Of a stretch of DNA of 64,000 nt, positions 44,732-53,148 are shown piece after piece (the first letter of the stretch is position 1; each line of letters begins with the position of its first letter). The notes beneath the pieces were generated by a model, which saw only the letters and a list, made by a program, of their open reading frames with translations, had not been told where the DNA came from and made no database searches. A program made the position numbers and the translations under genes. The stretch is from Streptomyces sp. NBC_00390 (GTDB taxonomy: Bacteria; Actinomycetota; Actinomycetes; Streptomycetales; Streptomycetaceae), in NCBI RefSeq assembly GCF_036057275.1, contig NZ_CP107946.1, positions 62,001 through 126,000 on the forward strand, given 5' to 3'.

Positions 44732-45700
44732 TCAGACGTGGTCGGGAACGGCGCCGCGGTGCCGGCCTTTGTCGGTGATGGTCATGAAGACGTCGTCGAG
44801 GGTTGGCTTGAGGACGCGCACGGTCTCGACGCGTACCCTCGCTGTGTCGAGTTCGCGCAGGAGCGTGGTGAGCATCTGGTCGGCCTGTCGGCACATGACC
44901 GAGAGAGTGAGGGCGTCGGCCGTCACCTCGTGTACGCCCGGGCAGGTGGAGAGGACCTGTACGGCGCGGTCCGGTGTGCCGGTCACGTCGATCTGGATCG
45001 TGTCGTGCGCGATGGATGCCTTGAGCTGTTCGGGGCTGTCCTCGGCAATGATGCGGCCGCGGTCGATGATGAGCACGCGGTCGCACAGACTGTCGGCTTC
45101 GTCCAGGTAATGGGTGCTGATGAACACCGTGGTGCCGTGCTCGTCGCGCAGCCGGCGGATGTGGTTCCAGACTACGCCCCGACTGTGGGGGTCGAGGTTG
45201 GCGGTGGGTTCGTCCAGGAACAGCACCTGCGGCTGGTGCACCAGGCCCAGCGCCATGTCGATCCTGCGGCGCTGTCCTCCGGAGAGGGTGACCGCCTTCC
45301 GGTCGGCGAGATCGGCTATGTCCAGCTGTTCCAGAACGGCGTCCGTCCGGGCCCTGGCTTCGGACTTGCCCATGCCGTACAGGCGGCCCTGCAGAGTGAT
45401 GTCGTCCCGTACCGCGGAGGTGGGCTTGGCGCCGCCGGCCTGGGACACGTAGCCGATATGGGTGCGGACTTTCCGGGCCTCGCGCAGCAGGTCGCATCCG
45501 GCGATGACGGCGGTGCCGTCGCTGGGCTTCAGCAGCGTGGTCAGCATCCGCATCGTGGTTGTCTTCCCGGCTCCGTTGGGTCCCAGGAAGCCGACGATCT
45601 CCCCTGCGGCCACGTCGAAGTCGACGTCGACCACCGCGTGTACGGGTCCTTGCTTGGTGGCGAATGTCTTGGCCAGTCCCCTGGCCTGGATCATGGTCAT
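44732..45700 (-). CDS. ABC exporter ATPase (DrrA/MtrA-like)
   Basis: ATG 45700 (MTMIQARGLAKTF) gives 322 residues. Motifs in order: Walker A GFLGPNGAGKTTTMRML, signature VTLSGGQRRRIDMALG, Walker B LFLDEPTANLDPHS and the switch His in FISTHYLDEAD. The C-terminal domain (residues about 225-315) is of the DrrA type. Together with the permease and the PadR gene it forms a leftward regulator-exporter operon. Confidence 0.92.
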   Translation of the reverse strand: MTMIQARGLAKTFATKQGPVHAVVDVDFDVAAGEIVGFLGPNGAGKTTTMRMLTTLLKPSDGTAVIAGCDLLREARKVRTHIGYVSQAGGAKPTSAVRDDITLQGRLYGMGKSEARARTDAVLEQLDIADLADRKAVTLSGGQRRRIDMALGLVHQPQVLFLDEPTANLDPHSRGVVWNHIRRLRDEHGTTVFISTHYLDEADSLCDRVLIIDRGRIIAEDSPEQLKASIAHDTIQIDVTGTPDRAVQVLSTCPGVHEVTADALTLSVMCRQADQMLTTLLRELDTARVRVETVRVLKPTLDDVFMTITDKGRHRGAVPDHV

Positions 45701-45749
45701 AAACCGTCCTTGGTGAACGTCGGATGCAAGTGGGCGTGGGGCGGCGGCG

Positions 45750-46328
45750 TCATGAGGGCCAGGACAGAGTGCCGTCGTGCATCTCCTCGACGATGCGGCG
45801 GCACCAGTCACGTTCCGCTTCGGCCATCGCAGCTGCGTAGTCCGCTTCGAGGACGAACAGGCGGGGCACTTGCTTGTCCAACACCTCGGCCTGCGCCTGG
45901 CGGATCTGGTCGATCTGCTCGTCGAGCACGATGATCCGCTGCTCGAGTGCCTGCGCGGCGCGCTCGGGTCCCAGTGCGCCGAGATAGCTGACGGCAGCCA
46001 GGAAGCTCGGATACTCCTTTACCGGGACACACACAAGTTCCTCGAGCCACAGCACGAACTCCTGCCGCCCCAGTTCGGTCTGCGTGTACACCGTGCGTTC
46101 CGGCCGTCGGCCCGCACGTTCGGTGGTTTGAGCAGCAATCCAGCCCGCCCGGTGCAGTGCCTCGACGACGTCGTACAGCGAGCCTGTCCTGATCTTGAAG
46201 CTCGCATCCTTGTTGCGCTCCCGCAGCGTCACGGCCATCTCGTACGGATGCATGGGCTGTTCGATCAACAGACCGAGCACCGCCAGCCCCAGCAGATTGG
46301 AAACCGGCCTCCTGCGCTTCGCCATCAC
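45750..46328 (-). CDS. PadR-family transcriptional regulator (MtrY-like)
   Basis: The 192-residue protein has an N-terminal PadR winged helix (GLLIEQPMHPYEMAVTLRER, TGSLYDVVEALHRAGWI) and a C-terminal coiled-coil dimerisation region (EQRIIVLDEQIDQIRQAQAEV). GTG 46328 or ATG 46325. A 16-bp palindrome lies just before it and is also found before the UvrA-like gene. PadR proteins usually repress exporter genes until the drug binds them; that role for this operon is inference supported by the shared site. In S. argillaceus the mithramycin cluster has a PadR-like MtrY beside MtrX. Confidence 0.9.
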   Translation of the reverse strand: MMAKRRRPVSNLLGLAVLGLLIEQPMHPYEMAVTLRERNKDASFKIRTGSLYDVVEALHRAGWIAAQTTERAGRRPERTVYTQTELGRQEFVLWLEELVCVPVKEYPSFLAAVSYLGALGPERAAQALEQRIIVLDEQIDQIRQAQAEVLDKQVPRLFVLEADYAAAMAEAERDWCRRIVEEMHDGTLSWPS

Positions 46329-46342
46329 ACACCCTGTCCAGA

Positions 46343-46358
46343 TAGTCGGTACCGACTA
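46343..46358. promoter_or_regulatory. Palindromic operator before the PadR-ABC operon
   Basis: TAGTCGGTACCGACTA, a perfect 16-bp palindrome, 15 bp upstream of the PadR start and overlapping the UvrA-like stop. It shares TAGTCG-N4-CGACTA with the site at 48854. Confidence 0.65.
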
Positions 46359-48836
46359 ATCATAGCCGACCATTGTCCTGTGCTCGTCATCAGCGGAGGT
46401 AATACGGCGCAAATAAGCGGCAGTCGGCCCGGAGCTCGATGCCTGCACCTCATGCGGCGGCCCTGCGTACATGACCCGCCCACCCTGCTCACCAGCTCCG
46501 GGGCCCAGATCCACGATCCAGTCGGCGGCCGCTGCCACATGGAGATCGTGGTCAGCCAGGACCACGGTGCTGCCCCCGGCGACCAGGCCGTCGAACGCAT
46601 CGACGAGCACTTGCACGTCAGCCGGGTGCAACCCGGTGAACGGCTCATCGAGCACGGCCAGGCCGGGGCGCCGACCGCTCCTGCCGAGCGCCGCCGCGAG
46701 CTTCAGACGCTGCGCCTCGCCGCCCGAAAGCACCGTCGCGCTCTGCCCCAGCCGCAGATATCCCAGACCGACCCGCCGAAGAGCCCCGAGCACCGACCGC
46801 AGTCCGGCCGTGTCGAAGAACTCCGTGGCTTCGTCAACGGTGAGCTCGAGAACCTCGTCGACGGCAAGCCCGCGGAAGGTGACGCCGAGCACTTCAGGCA
46901 GGAAGCGCCGCCCTTCACACGCCTCGCACGTCACCCACACGTCGGGCAGGAAGTGCATGTCCACCTGCCGCACCCCGTAGCCGGTGCAGGCTTCACAACG
47001 GCCTCCGGCCGAGTTGAACGAGAAGGCGGAAGCCGAAAGCCCGCGGCGGCGCGCATCATCGGTGGCTGCGAACAGACTCCGGATCATGTTGAACGCCTTG
47101 GTGTAGGTAGCGGGGTTGGAGCGTGGGGTACGGCCGATGGGTTCCTGATCCACCACGGTCACCCAGTGCAGGTCGCCGTCCCAGGACACCCCACCGATGC
47201 CGGGCGCAGCCTCGCCTTCGAGCCGTGCCTGAACGGCGCGGGCAAGCCCGTCGATGAGCAGACTGCTCTTCCCGCTGCCGCTCACGCCCGTGAAGCAGGT
47301 CATCGAGGCCAGAGGAACCCTGACGCGATCCGCGCGGACCGTCTTCACCGACACATCCGTCAGTGTGAGATTCCGGTCCGGCCGAACGGGGCGGGAGACC
47401 CGCCGGACACGGTCGCCCCGTCCGGCGAGATAGCTCCCGGTCAAGGACTCGGGAACTTCGGCCACCGCGTGCGGCGGGCCCTCGGCCACCAGGATGCCGC
47501 CGGCCCGGCCGGCTCGTGGACCGATGTCCACCACCCAGTCCGCGCGCCGGATCAGATCCGGATCGTGCTCGATCATCAGGATCGTGTTCCCTGCGGCACG
47601 CAGCTCGTCGAGGAGCTGCGCTAACTGCTCCTTGTCCGCCGGGTGCAGTCCTGCCGAGGGCTCATCGAGAACGAATGCGACGCCGGAAAGTTCGGTGCAC
47701 AGCTGTGCGGCCACTCTGGCACGCTGCAGTTCCCCGCCGGAGAGCGTGGGAGCGCTGCGGGAAAGCCCGATGTGGCCGAGCCCCAGCTGCCGCAGCAGCC
47801 GAAGCCGCGCGAGAAGCCCTGGGAGGACGGCCTGGGCGGCCTCACGCTGGGCCGCGCCGAGTGTGGACTCGAGCCGCTCGGCCCACGCGAGGGCTTCCGT
47901 GACGGGGTGGGCGAGCACTTCGCTGAGGCGTCGTCCCGCCAGCGTGATGGTACGGGCTATCCGGCCGAGTCCGGTTCCCTGGCACTCCAAGCACGGCTCG
48001 TTCCGGATGAAGGGGGCGTACCGCTGCTTCGCGGCTGGTGTGGCAGCGCCCGCGTACAGCCGTTCCACCTCGGCGATGGCTCCCGGCCAGGGCCGGCGGT
48101 TGCGAACACTGATCGCAGTACCGCTCTTCTTCATGGTGGCTTCGTAGGCGCTGTCCACGGGCTCGTCGCCGGTGCCGTGCAGGACCACGTGCCGGAAGGC
48201 GTCGGGGAGTTCTACCCAGGGCCGGTCGAGGGCCGCATCGAACCGGCTCGCCAGTACGGACAGCACTGCCCGGTCCGGCTCGCGAGCCTCGATGAACCAT
48301 GCGGAGGCGCCCTCGAGCAGCGGCAGTGCGGGGTGAGTGATCAGGAGGTCCGCTTCCGCCTTGGCCCCGCCACCGCTGCCACCGCACGAGGAACAACAGC
48401 CTTCCGGAGTCCTGGGGTTGAACTGGGCTGGTTTGAGGACGCTGCCGAGCAAGGGGTCCCAGTTCTGGCCGAGCGGTGGGAGCCGCGCGAAGAGCAGCCC
48501 CAAGTAGTCGTCGAGCGCGGTGATGGTGGCCACGGTGGATTGCGGGCTGCGGTTGGGAGACCTCTGGTCGACGGCCAGTGTGGGGGGCAGTTCGTCGACA
48601 CGGTCCACCTGGGGGCGGTCGCGCGGGGTCATGAACTGGCGGACGAACGGACTCATTCCCTCCAGGTAGCGCAGCTGAGCCTCGGCGTGAATCGTGTCGA
48701 TCAGCAGCGACGTCTTGCCGCTGCCGCTCACGCCGGTGAAGGCGACAACTAAGCCTTTGGGCACGGCCACTGACACGTTCTGCAGATTGTGCGTACGTGC
48801 CCCTACCACTCGGATCGCGTGGCTCTCGGAAGTCAT
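46356..48836 (-). CDS. mtrX: UvrA-like ABC protein for self-resistance (DrrC/MtrX type)
   Basis: The 826-residue protein has two ABC units: Walker A FTGVSGSGKTSLLID near residue 35 and FTGVSGSGKSSLLIDG near 515, signatures LSGGELQRARVAAQL near 364 and LSGGEAQRLKLAAAL near 702, Walker B FVLDEPSAGLHPAD and AVLDEPFTGLHPAD. Zinc-finger pairs CCSSCGGSG, CLECQGTG and CEACTGYG, CEACEGRR are present. It is shorter than housekeeping UvrA (about 950) and resembles DrrC and MtrX, which protect producers of DNA-binding antibiotics. A palindrome of the PadR type lies before it. Confidence 0.9.
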   Translation of the reverse strand: MTSESHAIRVVGARTHNLQNVSVAVPKGLVVAFTGVSGSGKTSLLIDTIHAEAQLRYLEGMSPFVRQFMTPRDRPQVDRVDELPPTLAVDQRSPNRSPQSTVATITALDDYLGLLFARLPPLGQNWDPLLGSVLKPAQFNPRTPEGCCSSCGGSGGGAKAEADLLITHPALPLLEGASAWFIEAREPDRAVLSVLASRFDAALDRPWVELPDAFRHVVLHGTGDEPVDSAYEATMKKSGTAISVRNRRPWPGAIAEVERLYAGAATPAAKQRYAPFIRNEPCLECQGTGLGRIARTITLAGRRLSEVLAHPVTEALAWAERLESTLGAAQREAAQAVLPGLLARLRLLRQLGLGHIGLSRSAPTLSGGELQRARVAAQLCTELSGVAFVLDEPSAGLHPADKEQLAQLLDELRAAGNTILMIEHDPDLIRRADWVVDIGPRAGRAGGILVAEGPPHAVAEVPESLTGSYLAGRGDRVRRVSRPVRPDRNLTLTDVSVKTVRADRVRVPLASMTCFTGVSGSGKSSLLIDGLARAVQARLEGEAAPGIGGVSWDGDLHWVTVVDQEPIGRTPRSNPATYTKAFNMIRSLFAATDDARRRGLSASAFSFNSAGGRCEACTGYGVRQVDMHFLPDVWVTCEACEGRRFLPEVLGVTFRGLAVDEVLELTVDEATEFFDTAGLRSVLGALRRVGLGYLRLGQSATVLSGGEAQRLKLAAALGRSGRRPGLAVLDEPFTGLHPADVQVLVDAFDGLVAGGSTVVLADHDLHVAAAADWIVDLGPGAGEQGGRVMYAGPPHEVQASSSGPTAAYLRRITSADDEHRTMVGYD

Positions 48837-48848
48837 AGTTACTCCTCG

Positions 48849-48874
48849 CCGTATAGTCGCTTTCGACTATACGG
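48849..48874. promoter_or_regulatory. Palindromic operator before the UvrA-like gene
   Basis: CCGTATAGTCG and CGACTATACGG form an 11-bp-arm inverted repeat with a CTTT centre, starting 13 bp upstream of the UvrA-like start codon. Its core TAGTCG-N4-CGACTA equals that of the PadR operator at 46343-46358. Confidence 0.7.
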
Positions 48875-48891
48875 CGGCGGCTAATCATCCC

Positions 48892-50394
48892 TCAAGGCAG
48901 GTTCGGCGGGCCGAACCAGCGGGCCAGGGCGGCGTGCATCTCGTCAGGGGTGGTTTCCGGCATCGCCGCCCATGCGATGTAGCCGTCAGGCCGGACGACC
49001 AGGGCGTCCGCGGCCGGTTCTCCAAGAGCCCGACCGGTGACGGTGTCGATCCGGCCGGCCCACGGCGCGGCGGCGCGCACCAAGTCGGCACGCTCCGTGC
49101 GCACCAGGGCGAGCAGCCGGGCTCCGTGTAGGAAGCTGGCCATCGGGACACCGGGTCCGGCGCTCCCCGTGATCGTCAACTGGCCCGCGAAAGCCCCTGC
49201 CTGGGGATGCTGGAGGTCCGCCGGTCCGGTCGGAAGTCCGGGACAGCGCACGGACACTCCGCTGATCATCCCTGCGAAGAAACTGTTGACGTCGTCGAAT
49301 GAGAGTAGTTCAGTCATGAGGGTGCGCAGCGGAGTGGTGTGCTGCTCGTCCGGGCGCATCAGCGCGAGCTGAGCACGGGTGTTGAGCAGCACTCGCTGGC
49401 CGACTGGATGCCGCTCAGCGTGGTAGGTATCGAGCAGTTCCTCGGAGCCCCAGCCGCCGATCCGCGCCGCGAGCTTCCAACCCAGGTTGACCGCGTCCTG
49501 AAGCCCGGTGTTGAGTCCCTGGCCCCCGATGGGAAAGTGCACATGCGCGGCGTCACCGGCCAGGAGGATGCGCCCGCTGCGGTACCGCTCGGCCTGTCGG
49601 CTGGCGTCACCGAACCGGGACAGCCATTGCACCGGCTCCGTCAGGGTCAGCGGTTCGCCCCGCACACGTTCCGCGGCGGCCCTGAGTTCGTCGAGCTCCA
49701 CCGGCGGGTTACCGGGCGGCGGCGTACGCCCGTATTCGATGGCGACGACACGGCCCATCCCTCCTTCCGGCGGGAAGGCCAGTACCAGGATCCCGTTAGC
49801 GGTCCGTTCCCACCGCCGGGGCACATCCCGCTCGGGGGTGGTCACATATCCGATGACCGCGCTAAGCGTGGCCTCGGTGCCCGGGAACCCGATCCCTGCG
49901 AGCCGCCGTACGGTACTGCGTCCGCCGTCGCACCCGACTGCGTACCGGGCCCGTACCCGGTATGTGCCCGCCGGGCTGGAGACGGTGACCTGCACTCCGT
50001 CCTCGTCCTGGTGCAGGCCGACGACCTCGTGGCAACGACGGATCTCCGCGCCCAACTCCTGTGCGTGCTCGGCCAGCAGCGCCTCTGTGCGTGACTGGGG
50101 AACCAGTGCGCTGTAGGGGTGCCGTGTGTCCAGCAGTGCGAAGTCCAGCCCGCGGTCGAACATTCCGGCGAACGGCAGGCCCTTCGCCAGCTGAGTACCG
50201 TCCAGGAACCGCTCGAGGAGTCCCCGGATGTCTAGCATTTCCAACGTGCGTATGTGCAGCGCGCCCGCCCGGTCGTGGCCGGCGGGCTCGGCGAGCCGTT
50301 CCAGGACCAGGGTCCGGGCTCCGCCCGCGCGCAGTTCGGCGGCCAGCATCAGACCGACAGGGCCGCCGCCCACCACCACAACGTCTGTTTCCAT
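48892..50394 (-). CDS. mtmOIV: FAD-dependent Baeyer-Villiger monooxygenase of aureolic acid biosynthesis
   Basis: This 500-residue flavoprotein matches MtmOIV in length and in long blocks that I recognise: VVVVGGGPVGLMLAAELRAG, GHDRAGALHIRTLEMLDIRG, LVPQSRTEALLAEHAQELGA, IGYVTTPERDVPRRWERT, GDAAHVHFPIGGQGLNTGLQ and ALMRPDEQHTTPLR. MtmOIV opens the fourth ring of premithramycin B by inserting oxygen, giving the tricyclic aureolic chromophore and side chain. ATG 50394 follows GGGAGGA. It lies upstream of the UvrA-like gene in the same direction and downstream of a glycosyltransferase, as in the known clusters. Confidence 0.92.
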   Translation of the reverse strand: METDVVVVGGGPVGLMLAAELRAGGARTLVLERLAEPAGHDRAGALHIRTLEMLDIRGLLERFLDGTQLAKGLPFAGMFDRGLDFALLDTRHPYSALVPQSRTEALLAEHAQELGAEIRRCHEVVGLHQDEDGVQVTVSSPAGTYRVRARYAVGCDGGRSTVRRLAGIGFPGTEATLSAVIGYVTTPERDVPRRWERTANGILVLAFPPEGGMGRVVAIEYGRTPPPGNPPVELDELRAAAERVRGEPLTLTEPVQWLSRFGDASRQAERYRSGRILLAGDAAHVHFPIGGQGLNTGLQDAVNLGWKLAARIGGWGSEELLDTYHAERHPVGQRVLLNTRAQLALMRPDEQHTTPLRTLMTELLSFDDVNSFFAGMISGVSVRCPGLPTGPADLQHPQAGAFAGQLTITGSAGPGVPMASFLHGARLLALVRTERADLVRAAAPWAGRIDTVTGRALGEPAADALVVRPDGYIAWAAMPETTPDEMHAALARWFGPPNLP

Positions 50395-50414
50395 GTATTC
50401 CTCCCGGGCGTTGG

Positions 50415-51590
50415 TCACTTCTTTGCTGCTCCCCGTCCCGTGGCCCGGTGTCGGATCAGCTCCTCGAAGCCGGCGCCGACTTGCGCGGGCGTCGGCCGGT
50501 CCAGCATCCGGACGCACAGCGCTGCCGCCGCTTCCGCCCATCGCTGCTCATCGAGCAGGAGCCGCACCGCCTGCTCGACGGTCGCGGCATCTGCCTGCCG
50601 GGCGCTCAGGTGCATGCCGGCGCCTGTGCTGGCCAGCCGCTCGCCGTTGAAGGCCCTTTCGAAGGTGTCGCTGACCGCCAGTTGCGGGATGCCCCTCGCG
50701 ACGGCGTCGAGCATCGTGTTGGCTCCGCCGTGGTGCAGCACGGCCGCGCAGGCGGGCAGCACCGCATGGAGCGGTGCACCGATGACGGGGCGCACCGTAT
50801 CGGGAAGTCGAGGCAGCCGCTCGAGGTCCTTGGGCGGTACGACGAGCAGCACCTCCCTGCCAAGGCCGGAGAGCCGGTGCAGCATCTGGACGAAAGGATG
50901 GGCGGTTGGCATGGCGTCCGCGGACGTGCCCCACGTGACGCAGATCCGGTCCTGGGGCGAGGCATCCGTTAGCCAGATGGGCACGACGCCCGGGCGGTCC
51001 ACAGGCACGTACCGGATGGGCATGGGGGTACCGGGTCCGAGGCGCTGCATCTCGGGGGGGCAGGGATCGATGACGAAGTTACCCGGCACCTCCGTGCCGG
51101 TGGCGCCGTGCCGGGTGAACTCGTCGGCCAGCAGCTCGTGGACATTGCGGCGCAGCCACTGGCCTGGTGAAGTGGCGAACAGATCGGGTCCCCACAGGTG
51201 ACGCAGCGTGGGCACGGGCCGGGTCGCGGCAACCACCTCGGCGGCGAAGGCAACCGGCTCGTACACCATGGCATGCGGCTGCCATCCGTCCACGACGGCC
51301 ATCAGGCCGTCGAGCATGTCCAAGCTGTTCCGCGCGAACATCCCGGCCACGGTGTCCCTCCCATGACCTTGGCCGCCGGGTGTTTCCATCTGGCTGCGGC
51401 GATGGCGCTGCGCGAACTCACCGTCGCCGCCCACCACAGTGACGGCGAGTCCCGTCGCGAGCGCGCCCGGCGCCGAGTCGGCGTCGCATGCCACGCGCAC
51501 CTCGTGTCCGGCCGTGCGCAGAGCCCAGGCGAGCGGAACCATCGGGATCAGGTGAGAACTCGAGACGGAACAGACGAACAGGACGCGCAT
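50415..51590 (-). CDS. Glycosyltransferase 1 (GT1 family, aureolic MtmG-like)
   Basis: ATG 51590 (MRVLFVCSVSSSHLIPMVPL), with GAGGA upstream, gives 391 residues. It has the GT-B fold of polyketide glycosyltransferases, with the nucleotide-sugar motif AVLHHGGANTMLDAVARGIP near residue 290. It transfers a dTDP-deoxysugar to the aglycone or to an existing sugar. Its start region is an almost exact mirror copy of that of the divergent glycosyltransferase 2. Confidence 0.88.
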   Translation of the reverse strand: MRVLFVCSVSSSHLIPMVPLAWALRTAGHEVRVACDADSAPGALATGLAVTVVGGDGEFAQRHRRSQMETPGGQGHGRDTVAGMFARNSLDMLDGLMAVVDGWQPHAMVYEPVAFAAEVVAATRPVPTLRHLWGPDLFATSPGQWLRRNVHELLADEFTRHGATGTEVPGNFVIDPCPPEMQRLGPGTPMPIRYVPVDRPGVVPIWLTDASPQDRICVTWGTSADAMPTAHPFVQMLHRLSGLGREVLLVVPPKDLERLPRLPDTVRPVIGAPLHAVLPACAAVLHHGGANTMLDAVARGIPQLAVSDTFERAFNGERLASTGAGMHLSARQADAATVEQAVRLLLDEQRWAEAAAALCVRMLDRPTPAQVGAGFEELIRHRATGRGAAKK

Positions 51591-51841
51591 GAAGTCCTCT
51601 GGGCTGGTGCGTCGGATGTGGTCACTGGACTGCTGTGCCGGCCGTCGGCCGGCGCGGCGACGAGGCGGCACAGAACGCGCCGACCGTAGATGCGCTTTCT
51701 CGAGGGCGGGGCGAGGCACGCTCGTTGCTCGTGTCGAGTGGTCTTCGAGTCCGGCCCGACCGGCGGTGACCAGCCTCGGGCACAGTCGTCCGGCGTCGCA
51801 TCCGACGCATCAGCCCAGAGGACTTCATGCGCGTCCTGTTC
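51576..51841. repeat. 42-bp inverted repeat around two divergent glycosyltransferase starts
   Basis: The 42 bp at 51576-51617 and the 42 bp at 51800-51841 are inverted copies with one mismatch. Each contains the ribosome site AGAGGA, the ATG and the first five codons (MRVLF). The 180 bp between have no gene and carry a SARP-type box. Confidence 0.85.
51734..51751 (+). promoter_or_regulatory. Candidate SARP box 4 (glycosyltransferase promoter)
   Basis: TCGAGTG (51734) and TCGAGTC (51745) stand exactly 11 bp apart, 76 bp before glycosyltransferase 2. On the minus strand a weaker pair (TCGCCCC, TCGAGAA) could serve glycosyltransferase 1. Confidence 0.5.
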
Positions 51842-52969
51842 TGCACCACCCCCATGCTCGGGCACTTCAACCCCATGGTTCCGCTCGCCTGGGCCATGCG
51901 CGCGGCTGGCCATGAGGTCATGGTTTCGACCGCCGACGGTTTCACCGCACAGGTCTGCGAGCGCGGGCTGCCCGTGATGCCGCTTCCCGCGGTGGACCCC
52001 CGAGAGGTGATGGCACGCGATCGGCAGGGCAGGCCCGTGCCCTATCCCAGTGGCTCGGCGGGGCGAGTGCTGCGCAGCGGTCGGGGCTGGGCCCGGCTGG
52101 GAGCCCGCCTCCTGGCGGACACGCTCACTGTCATGTCCCGGTGGCGGCCGGACCTCGTCGTGGTGGATCCGGTCGAGTACGCGGGACGGCTCGCGGCTGC
52201 GCGCCTGGGACTTCCCTGGGTCGAGCATGGTTGGGGTATCTGGCCCAACCCTCGTTTCGCCGTGGGCGCCGAGAAGGAACTCGCGCCTGAGCTGGAGCAG
52301 TTGGGACTGGCTGGGCTCCCGGACCCAGCCTGCAGGCTGGACCCTTGCTCGCCGAGTCTCCAGCGACGGGGTGTCGCGGCCGCTCCCATGCGGTACGTGC
52401 CGGTCACCGGACCTGCAACACTGCCGGGATGGCTGGACGACCCGCGACGCAGGCCCCTGGTGTGCGTCACGTTCGGGAGTGTTCTGCCGAAACTCAACGC
52501 CGACGGCGTTCTCGGCCTGACGTCCCGGCTCATGCGAACGCTTGTCGGTCTGGGCGTCGACGTGGCGGTCGCAACGGACCCAGCAGCAGCGGAACCGTTG
52601 CACCCACTCCCTGCGGGAGTGCTGGCGGCCGGCTGGCTGCCACTGGACCACGTGCTGCCGCAGTGCGCGGTACTGGTTCACTACGGAGCGTCCGGCACCA
52701 CCATGACGGCGATGGCGGCCGGGGTGCCCCAGGTGGTAGTGACCATGCCGGTGGCCGATGCTCCGGACAATGCGGAACGGATCGCCGCGGCGGGGCTGGG
52801 CATCTGCCTGCCCTCGTCGGCACTGGACGCCGACGCCGTCGCGGACGCCTGCCACACCCTGCTGCGGGACGGCTCCTGGCGCAGCCGGGCCGCAGAGGTG
52901 GCAGCCGAGCAGTTGGACCGGCCGTACCCGTACGAGGTCGCCGAACAACTGGCCGCCGCCCTGGGCTGA
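51827..52969 (+). CDS. Glycosyltransferase 2 (GT1 family)
   Basis: The 380 residues start MRVLFCTTPMLGHFNPMVPL, typical of GT-B enzymes. Where the others read HHGG it has VLVHYGASGTTMTAMAAGVP, a changed nucleotide-sugar motif that may alter donor or rate. Other conserved parts, VCVTFGSVL and WLPLDHVLPQ, are present. It is the only one of the four glycosyltransferases on the plus strand and runs toward glycosyltransferase 3. Confidence 0.87.
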   Translation: MRVLFCTTPMLGHFNPMVPLAWAMRAAGHEVMVSTADGFTAQVCERGLPVMPLPAVDPREVMARDRQGRPVPYPSGSAGRVLRSGRGWARLGARLLADTLTVMSRWRPDLVVVDPVEYAGRLAAARLGLPWVEHGWGIWPNPRFAVGAEKELAPELEQLGLAGLPDPACRLDPCSPSLQRRGVAAAPMRYVPVTGPATLPGWLDDPRRRPLVCVTFGSVLPKLNADGVLGLTSRLMRTLVGLGVDVAVATDPAAAEPLHPLPAGVLAAGWLPLDHVLPQCAVLVHYGASGTTMTAMAAGVPQVVVTMPVADAPDNAERIAAAGLGICLPSSALDADAVADACHTLLRDGSWRSRAAEVAAEQLDRPYPYEVAEQLAAALG

Positions 52970-53148
52970 CCCGGCACTCCGGCTCTGCCCCTGCCGTGCA
53001 GCGGTTCGACGGACTGACCGGCCGGAGGGCTGACTGCGCCCGCGTCGGCTGATCGGGCCTCACAAGCTTCGGGCACCTGTACGGGCCGACGGCTGTTGCC
53101 CGCTGCCGCAAGGGCTGGGAACGAGCCGAACTTGGGCGTGCAGTCTCC

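Noticed and set aside
45777..47624. A 615-residue plus-strand frame and a 369-residue one at 47643-48752
   Set aside because: Both are antisense to the UvrA-like and PadR genes, which have full motif sets; the shadow proteins have none.
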